A stretch of 64,000 nucleotides of DNA from Symbiodinium natans (GCA_905221605.1 CAJNDS010002412.1:536886-600885), one strand, 5' to 3'; positions 47,404 through 58,150 are shown, numbered from the stretch's first letter. Numbers and translations are program-made. Notes: generated by a model not told the origin, from the letters alone.

Positions 47404-47656
47404 ATGGAGGGCGCTTGGGTCGGGATCCTCATGGATATTTACGGAACTATCCTTACGTAAGGGGTCTTGGCGTCTCTGGGTGGGACGCCCAGAAACTGCA
47501 TGAGCTTGCTTAAGAGGAGGGCTGGCGGGCTGTGCTGAAACTGCCTGGGACCCCTGCACGGGTGGGAACCCTGTCACAGACAACAAGTGCACCGAAGGTC
47601 TTTACACAGCCTCTTACTGGCTTACCCTGCGCCGCAGGTTCAATGTTTCGGGTGCG

Positions 47657-47757
47657 ATAAACCCTAAACCCTAAACCCTAAACCCTAAACCCTAAACCCT
47701 AAACCCTAAACCCTAAACCCTAAACCCTAAACCCTAAACCCTAAACCCTAAACCCTA
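47657..47757 (-). repeat. telomere repeat (CCCTAAA)n
   Basis: Fourteen perfect units. Confidence 0.97.
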
Positions 47758-48234
47758 TCCGCAGCTCGACCGTGCGAGCAGGAGCCTATGAGGTGCGCCG
47801 CTTGGACCGCCGAAGTGCGCGAGTCCCGTCGTGTCTTGGGACTGCCGGGACGGTGCGCGCGCATGCGTTTGCAATGTCAACTCGCGAAGAAGGGAACTCC
47901 AGAAGCCAACAGGGGCATAGGGTACCGCCTCCTAAACCCGCAAGCTCCAAGCTCTCAGCCCTGAACCTAACGCCGCCAGATCCAGGGAACCTAAGCCTCT
48001 TAAATTTAGGGGCTTCAAGGAGGTTTAGGGCTTCAGGTTAGATTCCCGCGCAAGTGTTCCACACACGAAACCAGAACCTTTCTGAACCCTGAATCCAACA
48101 CCCCTAAACCCCAACCCCTGAATCCTAGACCCCAAACCCCTGCACACTAAATAAACCCTTAACCCCTAAACCACAAACCCTAAACTTAACCCGTAAACCC
48201 ACAGTCTCACAAAGTCCCCAAGCCCAAAGCCGAA

Positions 48235-48343
48235 ATGGGGGTTTACAATAACAAGGGACACCTAGTTTAAAACCCCAAATAGTAGGATCCCCTTTCTTAT
48301 AAGGACCCAAAAAGATTACCCCTAATTTAGGAAACCCCCAAAT
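48235..48343 (-). mobile_element. hairpin element, family E, copy 3
   Basis: ATGGGGGTTTACAATAACAAG at one end and TAATTTAGGAAACCCCCAAATT at the other; contains CCCCAAATAGTAGGATCC. Confidence 0.7.
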
Positions 48344-48406
48344 TGCGTCAGCCATCAAACCCTTAGGCGTGGTGGTCGCGAATGAACGCAGAGGCGCCAC
48401 TTGGCG

Positions 48407-48515
48407 GTTTAGGGTTTAGGGTTTAGGGCTTAGGGTTTAGGGTTTAGGGTTTGGGGTTTGGGGTTTGGGGTTTGGGGTTTGGGGTGTGGGGTTTAGGGGT
48501 TAGGGTTTCGGGTTT
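48407..48515 (+). repeat. telomere repeats, TTTAGGG then TTTGGGG
   Basis: Two blocks of different unit type. Confidence 0.95.
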
Positions 48516-48728
48516 AAGGCTGACTGGGTTCCGGGGTTCAGGGCTTCAGGCTTCGGATTCATGTATGTAGGGTCTGAATGTCACGCGCAGAGTCTAGGGT
48601 ATCAGGGCTCTGGGGCTCAGGTCCGTAGGGATTTAGGAATTAAAAGTTCTAACTGAAGGTATTCAGCCTTTTGTCGCCCTAAACCCTACACCCTAAACCC
48701 TAAACCCTAAACCCTATATAAACCCTAC

Positions 48729-48785
48729 ACTCCACGGCCCAGTCGCCATCCCTCTTCAGCTCGTGAGTGTGGCAATAGCGGCAGC
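48729..48785 (-). CDS. exon-like island with CxxC-like motif
   Basis: Minus strand between CCAAACCCAG and GAGT|GTAGGG: CRYCHTHELKRDGDWAVE. The C-x-x-C-H-x-H spacing recalls a small zinc-binding motif, but the frame is only 18 codons. Confidence 0.25.
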
Positions 48786-48833
48786 CTGGGTTTGGGGGCT
48801 ATTGGGGGTAAACTTTCAACTCCAAAGCTCTAG

Positions 48834-48972
48834 GGTTTGGGGTTTAGGGTTTAGGGTTTGGGGTTTAGGGTTTAGGGTTTGGGGTTTAGGGTTTAGGGTT
48901 TGGGGTTTAGGGTTTAGGGTTTGGGGTTTAGGGTTTAGGGTTTGGGGTTTAGGGTTTAGGGTTTGGGGTTGA
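48834..48972 (+). repeat. 21-bp higher-order telomere array
   Basis: Perfect (TTTGGGG-TTTAGGG-TTTAGGG) x about 6. The third-unit A-to-G change removes the stop from one frame, which then reads VWGLGFR repeats over 48763-48972. Confidence 0.97.
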
Positions 48973-49278
48973 GGGCTTAAGGCTCAGGGCTTCAGAGTTC
49001 CAGGTTTAGGGTTGTGGGGCTTTGGGGCTTTAGGGCTGTGAGGTTTGGGAGTCGGGGATGACGTGGGCTCCTTGTGAAAGTCGGCCTGCCAGCCTACCGT
49101 CTGCCCTGAAGCCCTCAAACCTCAACCCCTCAGCCCAAAACCTTGAGCTCCAAAGCTCTAAAGCCCTAAAAAGCCCCAAAGCCCTAAAGCCCTCAAGCCT
49201 GAACCCTAAACCTTCGACCCTAAGCCCCCATTCCCTGAAGCCCGACACCACCAGGTACAAGGCTTGCAAACCCCAACT

Positions 49279-49338
49279 AAACCCTAAACCCTAAACCCTA
49301 AACCCTGAACCCTAAACCCTAAACCCTAAACCCTAAAC
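49279..49338 (-). repeat. telomere repeat
   Basis: Eight CCCTAAA units. Confidence 0.95.
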
Positions 49339-49346
49339 TCTTCCAG

Positions 49347-49400
49347 TCAGGCATTGAGACGAGCGTGATGCGCGAGGCGCTGCGCGGCCTGCACCCCTAA
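49347..49400 (+). CDS. candidate terminal exon
   Basis: After AAACTCTTCCAG: SGIETSVMREALRGLHP, TAA. The polypyrimidine of the acceptor is partly telomere repeat. Confidence 0.3.
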   Translation, partial: SGIETSVMREALRGLHP

Positions 49401-49463
49401 GCCCGAAGCCCCTAAGCCCTAAACCCTCAACCCTCCTAAACCCTAAACCCCTAAGCCCTACAG

Positions 49464-49574
49464 GCAATGTCTTGGAGCAGCAAAGTTCCTGCCCAGGAGC
49501 TCACGCCGTGGGAGCAGCCCAGCGAGCTGGCGAAAAAGATGCAGGGCTTACCTTGCCGTTTGAGGGCTATTGGG
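49464..49574 (+). CDS. candidate exon
   Basis: After GCCCTACAG: (A)MSWSSKVPAQELTPWEQPSE.. KKMQGLPCRLRAIG, donor GGG|GTTTGG; 37 codons. Could be a first exon, since an ATG is its second codon. Confidence 0.3.
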
Positions 49575-49660
49575 GTTTGGGGTTTAGGGTTTAGGGTTTA
49601 GGGTTTGGGGTTTGGGGTTTGGGGTTTGGGGTTTGGGGTTTGGGGTTTGGAGTTTAGGGT
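49575..49660 (+). repeat. telomere variant array, TTTGGGG
   Basis: About 12 units. Confidence 0.95.
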
Positions 49661-50020
49661 TAGGGTCTAGGGTGTAGGGCCTCTTTGGAATTGAGGGTTT
49701 CAGGGTTTTTCAGGGCTTTTTTGGGGCTTTGCGTTCAGGGCTTAGGGCGTACCTTGTGGTTGAGGGTCTTAGGGCTTTTCGGTTTAGGGGGCTTACAGGG
49801 TTTATTGGTATTGTGCTTGCTTGCCGCTGTTGGGTGTCTTGGGATTATTGGGCTTAGTGGCTTTGTGTGATTTTGGGGGTTTACGGGTTGATGGGCTTGA
49901 TTGGAGTTTATTGGGGGGGTTTAGAGAGCTTCGCGCATGTCAGCTGCGTAAGCCCTAACCCTCAACTCGAAGCCCAGCTCCTGCGTTCCAAAGCCTTACT
50001 GCTAAGCCTTAACCCAGGTG

Positions 50021-50225
50021 TTTAGGGTTTAGGGTTTAGGGTTAAGGGTTAAGGGTTTAGGTTTAGGGTTTAGGGTTTAGGGTTTGGGGTTTAGGGTTTC
50101 GGGTTTAGGGTTTAGGGTTTAGGGTTTAGGGTTTAGGGTTTAGGGTTTGGGGTTTGGCGTTTGGCGTTTGGCGTTTGGCGTTTGGCGTTTGGGGTTTGGG
50201 GTTTGGGGTTTGGGGTTTGGGGTTC
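50021..50225 (+). repeat. telomere repeats with TTTGGCG block
   Basis: TTTAGGG, then five TTTGGCG units (50152-50188), then TTTGGGG: a third homogenised variant. Confidence 0.95.
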
Positions 50226-50383
50226 GGGGATTGAAACCCAAACTCTTCAGGATCTAGAGGACGTGGGCTGTGAGAGCGGTGAAGGATCCTCGGGTCTCGG
50301 GTTTAGGCTTGGGGTTCAGGATTTAAGGTTTCGGGTTTGGGGTGTAGGGTTTAATGTTTAGCATGCAAAATCCTTAAACCAAC

Positions 50384-50430
50384 CCTAAACCCTAAACCCT
50401 AAACCCTAAACCCTAAACCCTATAAACCCT
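50384..50430 (-). repeat. telomere repeat
   Basis: Six CCCTAAA units; left flank of the 50462 exon. Confidence 0.95.
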
Positions 50431-50461
50431 AGAAGGTAGGTCAACAGCAGCGAAGCTGCAG

Positions 50462-50761
50462 TCACCTGCGCATGTCTCACTCGCCCTCGAAAAAACTTCT
50501 CCTGCAACCTCCTCCACGACGGGCGAGGCCTGGGGAGTGCTGCGTCGGTTTAGGGTTTAGGGTTTAGGGTTTAGGGTTTAGGGTTTAGGGTTTAGGGTTT
50601 AGGGTTTAGGGTTTAGGGTTTAGGGTTTAGGGTTTAGGGTTTAGGGTTTAGGGTTTAGGGGTGTAGGGTTTGCTGTGATATGGCGTAGAAGCTGTGAAGG
50701 TTGGGATGCAGACTCGCTTCGACAGCTTCGTGAAATGCGAGGAGCAGCCATGGCGCGATAG
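50462..50761 (+). CDS. candidate 3' gene end, two exons; second shares repeat R
   Basis: Exon 50462-50547 (SPAHVSLALEKTSPATSSTT..) between CGAAGCTGCAG and CG|GTTTAGGG. Exon 50689-50761 (SCEGWDADSLRQLREMRGAA.., TAG) after GATATGGCGTAG. Phase 2/lead 1 is consistent, and SCEGWDAD is in the same frame as in the 31.8-kb copy. The 141-nt intron is mostly a TTTAGGG array. Confidence 0.4.
50546..50660 (+). repeat. telomere repeat (TTTAGGG)n
   Basis: Sixteen units inside the proposed intron. Confidence 0.97.
50666..50749 (+). repeat. dispersed repeat R, copy 2
   Basis: GGTTTGCTGTGATATGGCGTAG then AAGCTGTGAAGGTTGGGATG; about 80% identical to 31791-31874 with a 1-nt indel after GCAGAC. Confidence 0.8.
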
Positions 50762-51902
50762 TGGAGGGCCATCTAACATCTTGATCCCACCCCACGCCGT
50801 CTGCAAAACCACCCAAACCTCTTCCTTTTAGTGTTCAGGGGGTTGTCGCGGGAGTCCCATCTCACAAAAATGCAGTTTTTGAGCACCTGCCCGGAGCCGG
50901 CCTGAGCTACCCTGGTCCCTGGACTCGCTGCGGGGAGGGGTCCGGGTCCTCCTGGCCTGGGGGCCGAAAAGAACCTGCTCCGGTCCGACCTCCTGACTGC
51001 AACAAGCGGGCGAGCGACTTGGGTCGACTTGCGCCATAGACGTCGAAGGGCTGAAGCGCCGCCCCCACTGTAGGGGGGGCGGCCTAGGCCCTGAGTTTAG
51101 GGTTCACAGTCAAGGGCCTCAGTCTGCGAAGCTGTGTTGCGCAGGCGGGAGGGTGAAAAAAACCTGAGGCCCCAAAACCCTAAGCCCTAACCCCTAAGCC
51201 CTAAACCCTGAACCCTGAACCCGAAACACTTTTCCTAAGATTTGCCATGGTGATCTGAAGGAAGAGTCCTTGAGAGTTCCGGACACTCTGCCCTCAACCC
51301 CACCTAAACCTGTCGGTTGTCAGGGTACAGGCTACGCCCTACGCCAGACCCCTAAAACGACCTTCCTAGGGTTTAGGGTTCAGGGTTCAGGGTTTAGGGT
51401 TTAGGGTTTAGGGTTAGAAAGTAGGGCCTCAGTCCACAACTACACAATGAGCTGACCCCAACACCTGCTGGGGAAAAAAGTTCATAGCATCAAAACAGGA
51501 TCTCTCGTACAATGTGAAGCAATTCCTTGACGAATGAGGCCCTGAACCTCAGGGGTTTAGGGTTTAGGGTTGAGGGTTTAGGGTTTAGGGTTTAGGGTTT
51601 AGGGTTTCGGGTTTAGGGTTTCAGGGTTACGGGGAAACCGTGCCCACGAGTAATTTGTTCATTGTTGCTGTTACATGACGAGTACATCCCCACCGTTTAA
51701 GGAGTATTCTGTAGTGAAGGGGCCGCCCCAAACCCTATCAGCCCTAAACCCTATTTCCTGGCCTGTCTCTCCGACTGTTCTTCATCCACTTTCTCACATA
51801 AGCCCTATACTCTATCCCCTAAACCCTACACCCTAAACCCTAAACCCTAAACCCTACACCCTAAACCCTAAACCCTAAACCCTAAACCCTATACTCTGAA
51901 AC

Positions 51903-52004
51903 CTGAAGTCTTGCTCGGCCACTTCTTCGTGATCTGCCGAGTCGTCGCCCATCGTGGGGTCCAACGGGCGCGTATCGCGACCGACGCAAGGCCAAGATGA
52001 CGAC
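51903..52004 (-). CDS. candidate exon, acidic C-terminal half
   Basis: Minus strand between TTTGGGGGGCAG and TTCAG|GTTTCA: SSSWPCVGRDTRPLDPTMGD.. DSADHEEVAEQDF, 33 codons. Confidence 0.33.
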
Positions 52005-52015
52005 CTGCCCCCCAA

Positions 52016-52135
52016 AGTTTAGGGTTTCGGGTTTAGGATTTAGGGGTTTAGGGTTTTAGGGTTTAGGGTTTAGGGTTTAGGGTTTAGGGCTTAGGGTTTA
52101 GGGTTTAGGGTTTAGGGTTTAGGGTTTAGGGCTTG
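52016..52135 (+). repeat. telomere repeats
   Basis: About 16 units. Confidence 0.95.
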
Positions 52136-52202
52136 GAAGTTGTGAGGTGGTGTGAGGGTGTAGGGTGGTCCCAGCCATCTTGTACCTGACACCCAGTCTG
52201 CA

Positions 52203-52613
52203 ATGGAATCGACAGAAAGGCCGCCCCCCCCCCCTCCCAACGATGCTCTCCTTGGTAGCCCAGTAGCCATGTTCGAAGAAGGGCACCCTTTTTGGGTTGG
52301 CTACTTTAGATGGGAACCCAGAACGAAACAAGGGGTAAGGGAACCCAGGACCAAACAAATCGGTAAAGAGTACCCCTGGGCTACCAAGTCTTACCACGAT
52401 CAGCTCCTGGTTCTGAAAATCGCGCAAACGGACAAACCAAAGACTGCTTGGAACGTGTCATCGTGGTGGGGGGGGGCAGAAGCGGGTGGCAGAAAACACC
52501 ACACGCCCAGTGCAGCCCGGGCATCTCAGAAAGGTGGGGAACCCGGCAGGTGGCATCAAAAGCCCCAAGTGAAGAGGCGGGTGGGGGGCTTAAGGCGCAT
52601 AAATGGGCTTTGA
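52203..52613 (+). CDS. open frame through a hairpin element, doubtful
   Basis: 136 codons from ATG, but residues 17-62 come from the hairpin at 52251-52388. The part after it (..TAWNVSSWWGGAEAGGRKHH..) may be exon. Minus frames over 52381-52857 are also open (..QMGLHGPAALNLAVTFGMRA..), so strand is uncertain. Confidence 0.22.
   Translation: MESTERPPPPPPNDALLGSPVAMFEEGHPFWVGYFRWEPRTKQGVREPRTKQIGKEYPWATKSYHDQLLVLKIAQTDKPKTAWNVSSWWGGAEAGGRKHHTPSAARASQKGGEPGRWHQKPQVKRRVGGLRRINGL
52251..52388 (+). mobile_element. hairpin element with perfect 13-bp terminal inverted repeats
   Basis: CTTGGTAGCCCAG at 52251-52263 and its exact complement CTGGGCTACCAAG at 52376-52388; interior GGGCACCCTTTTTGGGTTGG recalls family E. 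138 bp. Called H here; only one copy seen. Confidence 0.8.
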
Positions 52614-53209
52614 GAAGGAGCATGGCACTCGGGCTCTTAGGGCTCAGCACAGTTCTCGCGCTGCAAGGTGATGGCGAAGCACTGCAGTAGGCGATCGGTC
52701 TGGGCAGCAGGGGTGTCTCCAGTGTCTCCGGTACGAGACCTGGGGCAGACTGGGCCAAGGCTGCACCAGCGCGCATGCCGAAGGTGACGGCAAGGTTGAG
52801 AGCAGCAGGCCCGTGTAACCCCATTTGGGCGACATACACGTCCGCCGACGTCCCATTCCTCGCCCGCCAGCCTCAGCCTCATCTCCATCTGGTGTCGGGT
52901 GCTTCTGTAGGGCTTAAGTTTCAGGGTTCCGGGTTGTTTCTTAAAGTTTAAGGCTTGCGGTTGAGGGTTTAAGGCCTTAGAGCCTCAGGGCCTTCGGGCC
53001 TTCGGGCCTGTCAGGGCCTGTCAGGGCCTAAGGGTTTCAGGGTTTCAAGTACTTGTGTTCGGGGGCCCTTTTGAGATTGGACCCACAACGACCCTAGTTG
53101 AGGAAACTACCCATAAACAAGAGGAAATTGGGGAGACTTCTTGTCAGGGTAGCAGGTTTGGAGCGGGTACTTTGGGTGACAATTATGTGCAGGAATAAAA
53201 AGCTGGCAG

Positions 53210-53491
53210 TTGTTAGGTGCCTCTACTACACATACTCAGACGTGCCTAAGCTGGCTTTGCACAGACATCCAGAAGAACCTGCCTGCAGACCCACAGATTT
53301 ATCATAAAGGCTTCTATAGTTTCCCTAAACCCATGTATTCGGCAATGGCTGGCTCCATACTCACCTACGCTGCACGAGGTTTACCCCAAGTGACTTTCTG
53401 CGATCCCGTTGATCGCTGGCTTCCTATTCCGCCAGCAGAAACCTTGGAAATTCTTATGGGTGCTGGTGCAGCTGGGGCCCCTAAGCCCTAA
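53210..53491 (+). CDS. candidate gene end, unknown protein
   Basis: Open frame whose later part reads DIQKNLPADPQIYHKGFYSF.. MYSAMAGSILTYAARGLPQV.. DRWLPIPPAETLEILMGAGA.. with a stop just inside telomere repeat. GGCTTTGCACAG (about 53266) is a possible acceptor. The upstream frame 53098-53307 is basic and also open. No family recognised. Confidence 0.35.
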   Translation: MLGASTTHTQTCLSWLCTDIQKNLPADPQIYHKGFYSFPKPMYSAMAGSILTYAARGLPQVTFCDPVDRWLPIPPAETLEILMGAGAAGAPKP

Positions 53492-53614
53492 ACCCTAAAC
53501 CCTAAACCCTAAACCCTAAACGGCCCGAAAACCTCAGAAGGATCCCTGCCTGCCCCACCCTGTGGCCAGGACACACAAGTCCTGCAAGCACAGCTCATGT
53601 CATCTCAGGCGGGC

Positions 53615-53698
53615 TTGGGTTTTAGGGTTTAGGGTTTAGGGTTTAGGGTTTGGGGTTTGGGGTTTAGGGTTTAGGGTTTAGGGTTTAGGGTTTAGGGA
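53615..53698 (+). repeat. telomere repeats
   Basis: Eleven units, two TTTGGGG. Confidence 0.95.
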
Positions 53699-53849
53699 TG
53701 TTAGGGTATCCTTACACTTCGGGCCAACCAGACCCAAACCCACAACCACAAACGAGACTCTGCACCTCAAGCACTTCCAGCACAGCTGTGACACAACCTT
53801 CAGGTTGAGATCGTTTGGGGTGAAACTCCTTTTGGAAAAAAAGAGAGAG

Positions 53850-53850
53850 A

Positions 53851-53933
<83 letters not shown>

Positions 53934-53934
53934 A
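53850..53934 (+). repeat. (TAAA)n microsatellite
   Basis: About 21 TAAA units followed by a GA run. Confidence 0.97.
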
Positions 53935-54269
53935 ACGAGAGAGAGAGAGAGAAAGGGAGAGGGAGAGAGTTGCTAGGGTTCCTTTTTGCGTGTCCGTTTG
54001 GGAAAGACTTGGGGTCACTTCGGGTGGAGTCCGTTTTGGAAGGAACGACGATCAACGCTGTGTATAGAGGACCCTAATTTCCAACACCTCAGGTTCAAAA
54101 ACCCTAAACCCTAAACCCTAAACCCTGTAACCCTATAACCCTAAACCCTACTAGGGCTTGGGGAGCCATGAAGACTCCGGACGGGGGGGCCCTGGTGCCG
54201 CGAAATGTTTCCGGACTGTCTGCGCTCATGGGAACGGGAGTGAAAATTTCTAGATTTAAGGGTTGGGAT

Positions 54270-54390
54270 GTTCTAACAGTCCTGAATAGGGATTATAGTG
54301 CCACCCTAAACCCTAAACCCTAAACCCTAAACCCTAGACCCTAAACCCTATTAGCATCCCTATTCAGGACGTTTAGCATAAGGGGCGAAC
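54270..54390 (+). mobile_element. hairpin element, family A, copy 4, with telomere repeats in the loop
   Basis: Left arm GTTCTAACAGTCCTGAATAG plus GGATTATAG; right arm CATCCCTATTCAGGACGTTTAG to GGGGCGAAC. About seven CCCTAAA units (54304-54350) occupy the loop, where other copies have GTACCCC-type sequence. Confidence 0.75.
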
Positions 54391-54832
54391 TTCCCAAGTG
54401 GAGGGCTCAATAGTTTAGTGGTGGTGGTTAAGGCTGAGTAGCATGAGGCCTGTTCTCGAACTGGCCCTAAACCCTAAACCCTAAACCCCAAACCCCACAC
54501 CCTGGCTCTTCCACCGGGCTGCCTCCTCTGAAATCACCTCGAGGAAGGTATTCCTTGCCATAGGCTTTGGGTGGTTTTGTTGAAGACTCTCCCAGTTTTA
54601 AGGGTTTGGGGGCTTGGGGTTTAGGGTTTAGGGCTTAGGGTCTAGGGTTTAGGGTTTAGGGTTTGCAGGATCGCGCATTTGGTGCCTAGAGGGTTTAGGG
54701 TCACAAAGTCAGCAATGAGTTTTTTGCTGCGTATGAGTAGAAGTCTGAATCATGGTCCCTGTGGAGACTCTTATGACACAGGGGCTTCTATGTCCAGGGT
54801 ACCCGCAAAAGGGCAGGAACAAAAACGCCTGG

Positions 54833-54946
54833 GAATTTGGGGATTTCCGAAAAAAGGGGTACCCCTTACATCCCACAAAATACTACATAATCCTGTTGTT
54901 AACGGAGCCCCCAAAAAGGGTACCCCCATTCTCGGAAACCCCCATT
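54833..54946 (-). mobile_element. hairpin element, family E, copy 4
   Basis: GAATTTGGGGATTTCCGAAA at one end, CGGAAACCCCCATTAG at the other; AAGGGGTACCCC inside both arms. Confidence 0.65.
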
Positions 54947-55046
54947 AGGGGTTTAGGGTTTAAGGCTTGGCCTAAGGGCTGCGAGGTCTGGGTTGGTCGA
55001 ATGTGGGCTTCAGGGCTGAAGCCTAGGACGTGGGATTCTAGCACAT

Positions 55047-55375
55047 AGGGTTCAGGGTTTAGGGTTTAGGGCTTAGGGTCTGGGTTTAGGGTTTAGGGTT
55101 TAGGGTTTAGGGTTTAGGGTTTAGGGTTTAGGGTTTAGGGCTTAGGGTTTACAGTTTAGGATGTAGGACTTAGGATTTATAGGGCTTAGGGGCACAGAGT
55201 TAGCGAGGCTGACGATCAGACTGGCGCTCTCCGATCGTTCATGACTTCCGGTTCCATGCCCTGAAACCTGGATTAGGGTTTAGGGTTTAGGGTTTAGGGT
55301 TTGGGGTTTAGGGTTTAGGGTTTAGGGTTTAGGGTTTAGGGTTTAGGGTTTAGGGTTTAGGGTTTAGGGTTTAGT
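55047..55375 (+). repeat. two telomere blocks
   Basis: 55047-55160 and 55274-55375, TTTAGGG, separated by a degenerate tract and a short unique island. Confidence 0.95.
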
Positions 55376-55379
55376 GTTT

Positions 55380-56050
55380 GGATGTTGGGAAAAAGGGCCA
55401 ACCTGAAAGCTGGTGCAATAACGGGGAGCACTCCTTGTCACAATAAGACCCAACAGCCTCAAGGGCTTCTCTGTGCCTGCCTCGAAATAAAGTTCTCGAA
55501 GAAGTCTTGATTCAAACTTGCGAAGAGCATGTCGAGTTCAGGGTGTAGGGTTTGTCTCCGGGCTATCTCCGGGTCTAGGGTCTAGGGTGCTAGCTGACCC
55601 TTTGCGGTCATGGTGCTTTCTTGTAACGGAAGAGCTTGCAAGGGGGGAAGGACTGTATCCTTCGTAGAGGTCGGTGCTGCCAGAAAGAAACTAAACACTA
55701 AACCCTAAACCCTTAACCCTAAACCCTAAACCGGATGCATCCCGGAAACAGGTCGGGTGTTGATTCAATCTTGTGCGGGTGGCGGGGCGGACGCGGAGCG
55801 CTGAAGTCAATAACCAAACGCCGAACAAGCTTTTAGCTTCTGTTGAATTGGGTTTAAGGTTTGGGTTTCGGGTTTCGGGGCTTAGGGTTGCCTTGGGGTT
55901 TATATAATCATATTATAGTATGATATACTCATAGAATAATACGGTTAACACCGGCTTTCGGAACACTTCTGGGGCCGCTTGCGTCGTGTGGCAACCTGCC
56001 TCCTCCCACGACCTTTTCCCCAAGACTCCTTGGGTCTGGGGCCCGAAATG
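55380..56050. other. mostly unique sequence, no supported gene
   Basis: Short telomere blocks at 55690-55730 and 55848-55890. The remainder has no frame with convincing boundaries. Confidence 0.5.
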
Positions 56051-56947
56051 CCCTAAACCCGAAACCCTAAACCCTAAACCCTAAACCCTAACTTCTGCAG
56101 CCTACATCCTGAAACCTCTAAAACGACTGGCAGAGGCTTCACGACACTTCTGGCCGAAGCCCAAACCCTAAACCCCAAACCCTGAACCCCAAACCCGAAA
56201 CCCTAAACCCTAAACCCCATGCCAAGGCTCCGTGCAGCGAGGACGGGCTCCATGTCTGGAAGGGCTGGCAGGGCGCGAGCGCGCGCAGGAATGGAGCTCT
56301 CAATCGCTGGATTGAAACAAATGCTGCGGCACATGCGGCTCAGATTCTCACAGGGTTTTTGGGGTTTAGGGTTTAGGGCTTAAGGCTCAGGGCTTTAGGG
56401 CTTAGGGCTTGGGGTTCAGGTCTTAGGGCTTCGGGCTTGAAGGTTTGGCGACTTGATCAGTTGAGGCCCCTAGACAACGGCTTGGGCTCAGGGCTTCGGG
56501 CTTGGAGCTTAGGCTTTGGGGTTTCAGGCTTCAGGTTCTTTCAGGAGTTGGGGTTGAGGCTTAGGGTGGAGTTGCCCCAAAAGAATAAGGTTTAAACCCT
56601 GAGCCCTGAACACTAAACCCCAGCCCCTAAACCCTAAACCTAGGGTTTAAGGTTTAGGATGTTAGGCTTGGGGTTGCGGGCTTCTGCGGGCCTCCTTGCG
56701 GCTGATGGAGCTCTCGAGGGCTCATGTGTTGGGGTCTGAGGTACAGGGTTTGGAGGGCACGGGCCCCCCAACCCTAAACCCTAAAACCCTAAACCCTAAA
56801 CCCCTGAACCCCTGAACCCCAAGCCCTAAACCCCTAATACCCAAAACCCCTGAGCCCTAAACCCCTAAACCCTGAGCCCCAAACCCTAAGACTAAAGGTC
56901 CGAAACCCTATACACCCTAAACCCTACCAACCCTGCACCTAAGGGGC

Positions 56948-57034
56948 GTTCCCCCTTATACTAACAATCCTTCATAGGGATTATAGCAAGGGGTACCATC
57001 ATCCCTATTTAGGACTGTTAGAATAAGGGGGAAC
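56948..57034 (+). mobile_element. hairpin element, family A, copy 5 (best preserved)
   Basis: 87 bp; left arm GTTCCCCCTTATACTAACAA plus TCCTTCATAGGGAT pairs almost perfectly with the right arm ATCCCTATTTAGGACTGTTA plus GAATAAGGGGGAAC (arms 34 nt). Loop TATAGCAAGGGGTACCATC. Confidence 0.85.
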
Positions 57035-57306
57035 ATCTCAACCTGCACCCCGAAACCCCCAAACCCAAAACAAAAAAAAAACCTAAACCCTAAACCCTAA
57101 ACTCTGAAGACCATAAACCCTATAAACCCCACAAACCATGTAAACCCTATAAACCCTAAACCCTACACCCGAAACCCTCCCCCCCACCCCCGCCCCCCCA
57201 AAAAAACAGCAAAAACCCTAAACCCTAAACCCTAAACGGCAAACTCCTTCGGCCCCGAGCATTGACCAAGAACGCCCCGGCCCTGGAAGCCGCCTGCCCG
57301 GCATCC

Positions 57307-57430
57307 TGGGTTTAGGGTTTAGGGTTTAGGGTTTTAGGGTTTAGGGTTTAGGGTCTAGGGTCTAGGGTCTAGGGTTTAGGGTTTAGGGTTTAGGGTTTAG
57401 GGGTTAGGGTTTAGGGTTTAGGGTTGAGGG
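57307..57430 (+). repeat. telomere repeats
   Basis: About 17 units with TCTAGGG variants. Confidence 0.95.
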
Positions 57431-57619
57431 CTTAGGGTTTTGGGTTTTGGGTTTGGGGTTCAGGGTTGATATCCACAAAGGCTCGAAGGCCCCTCAAGAG
57501 GGTCTAGCGGTTGTTTAGGGTTTAGGGTCTCGTGCCCCTAGGGTTTGGGGCTTAGGGTTTAGGGTTTCCGGTTTGGGGTTTGGGGTTTGGAACGTAGGGT
57601 TTAATTCCGGGGTGTGGGT

Positions 57620-58150
57620 TTGGGGGTTTATGGTTTAGGCACCTTTGGCTGATAACCCTCATCTCGTCCCGAAATAGAGATCCTGATCGTAAATACGGAA
57701 CACCTGTTTAAGAGATGGAACGATAGTCATGGGTGGGGCTTAGTGAGGTTTGGGCTTTAGATCCCAGAGTCTTCCTACCCGCATCCCTAAACCATACCAA
57801 ACCTATGAAAGTGCCCAGACATTCCCTCCAAAGCAAAGTAAGGACATGGGCCCACTACCTCTCAGTTACGCCACGCGAAACCCCAAACCCATCTGAACCC
57901 AGAACCCTGCCCTCCCACAAGGACCTCTAGATCATCTAAACCTAAGCCCTGGGTAAGCTTCCGGGGCGAGGTTCATGCGTGCCTCCTGTTATTCTTAAAG
58001 CTTTAGAGGGTTTGCCACTTCGGGTTTAAAGCTTAACGGCGTGTGTAGGGGGTCCGCCGACCCTGGCCCTAACCCCTAAACGCTACCCCTTCAAGGCTTG
58101 GCTTGGTGACAACAACCGGCCCGCTGTTCACGGACGAAGGCAGCGTACCC
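57620..58150. other. unique stretch without a supported gene
   Basis: A + frame at 57733-57930 (65 codons) runs from an ATG but lacks other support. Confidence 0.4.

Noticed and set aside
53678-54055. 125-codon minus frame
   Set aside because: Its centre is (FIYL)n from the TAAA microsatellite and (SL)n from the GA run.
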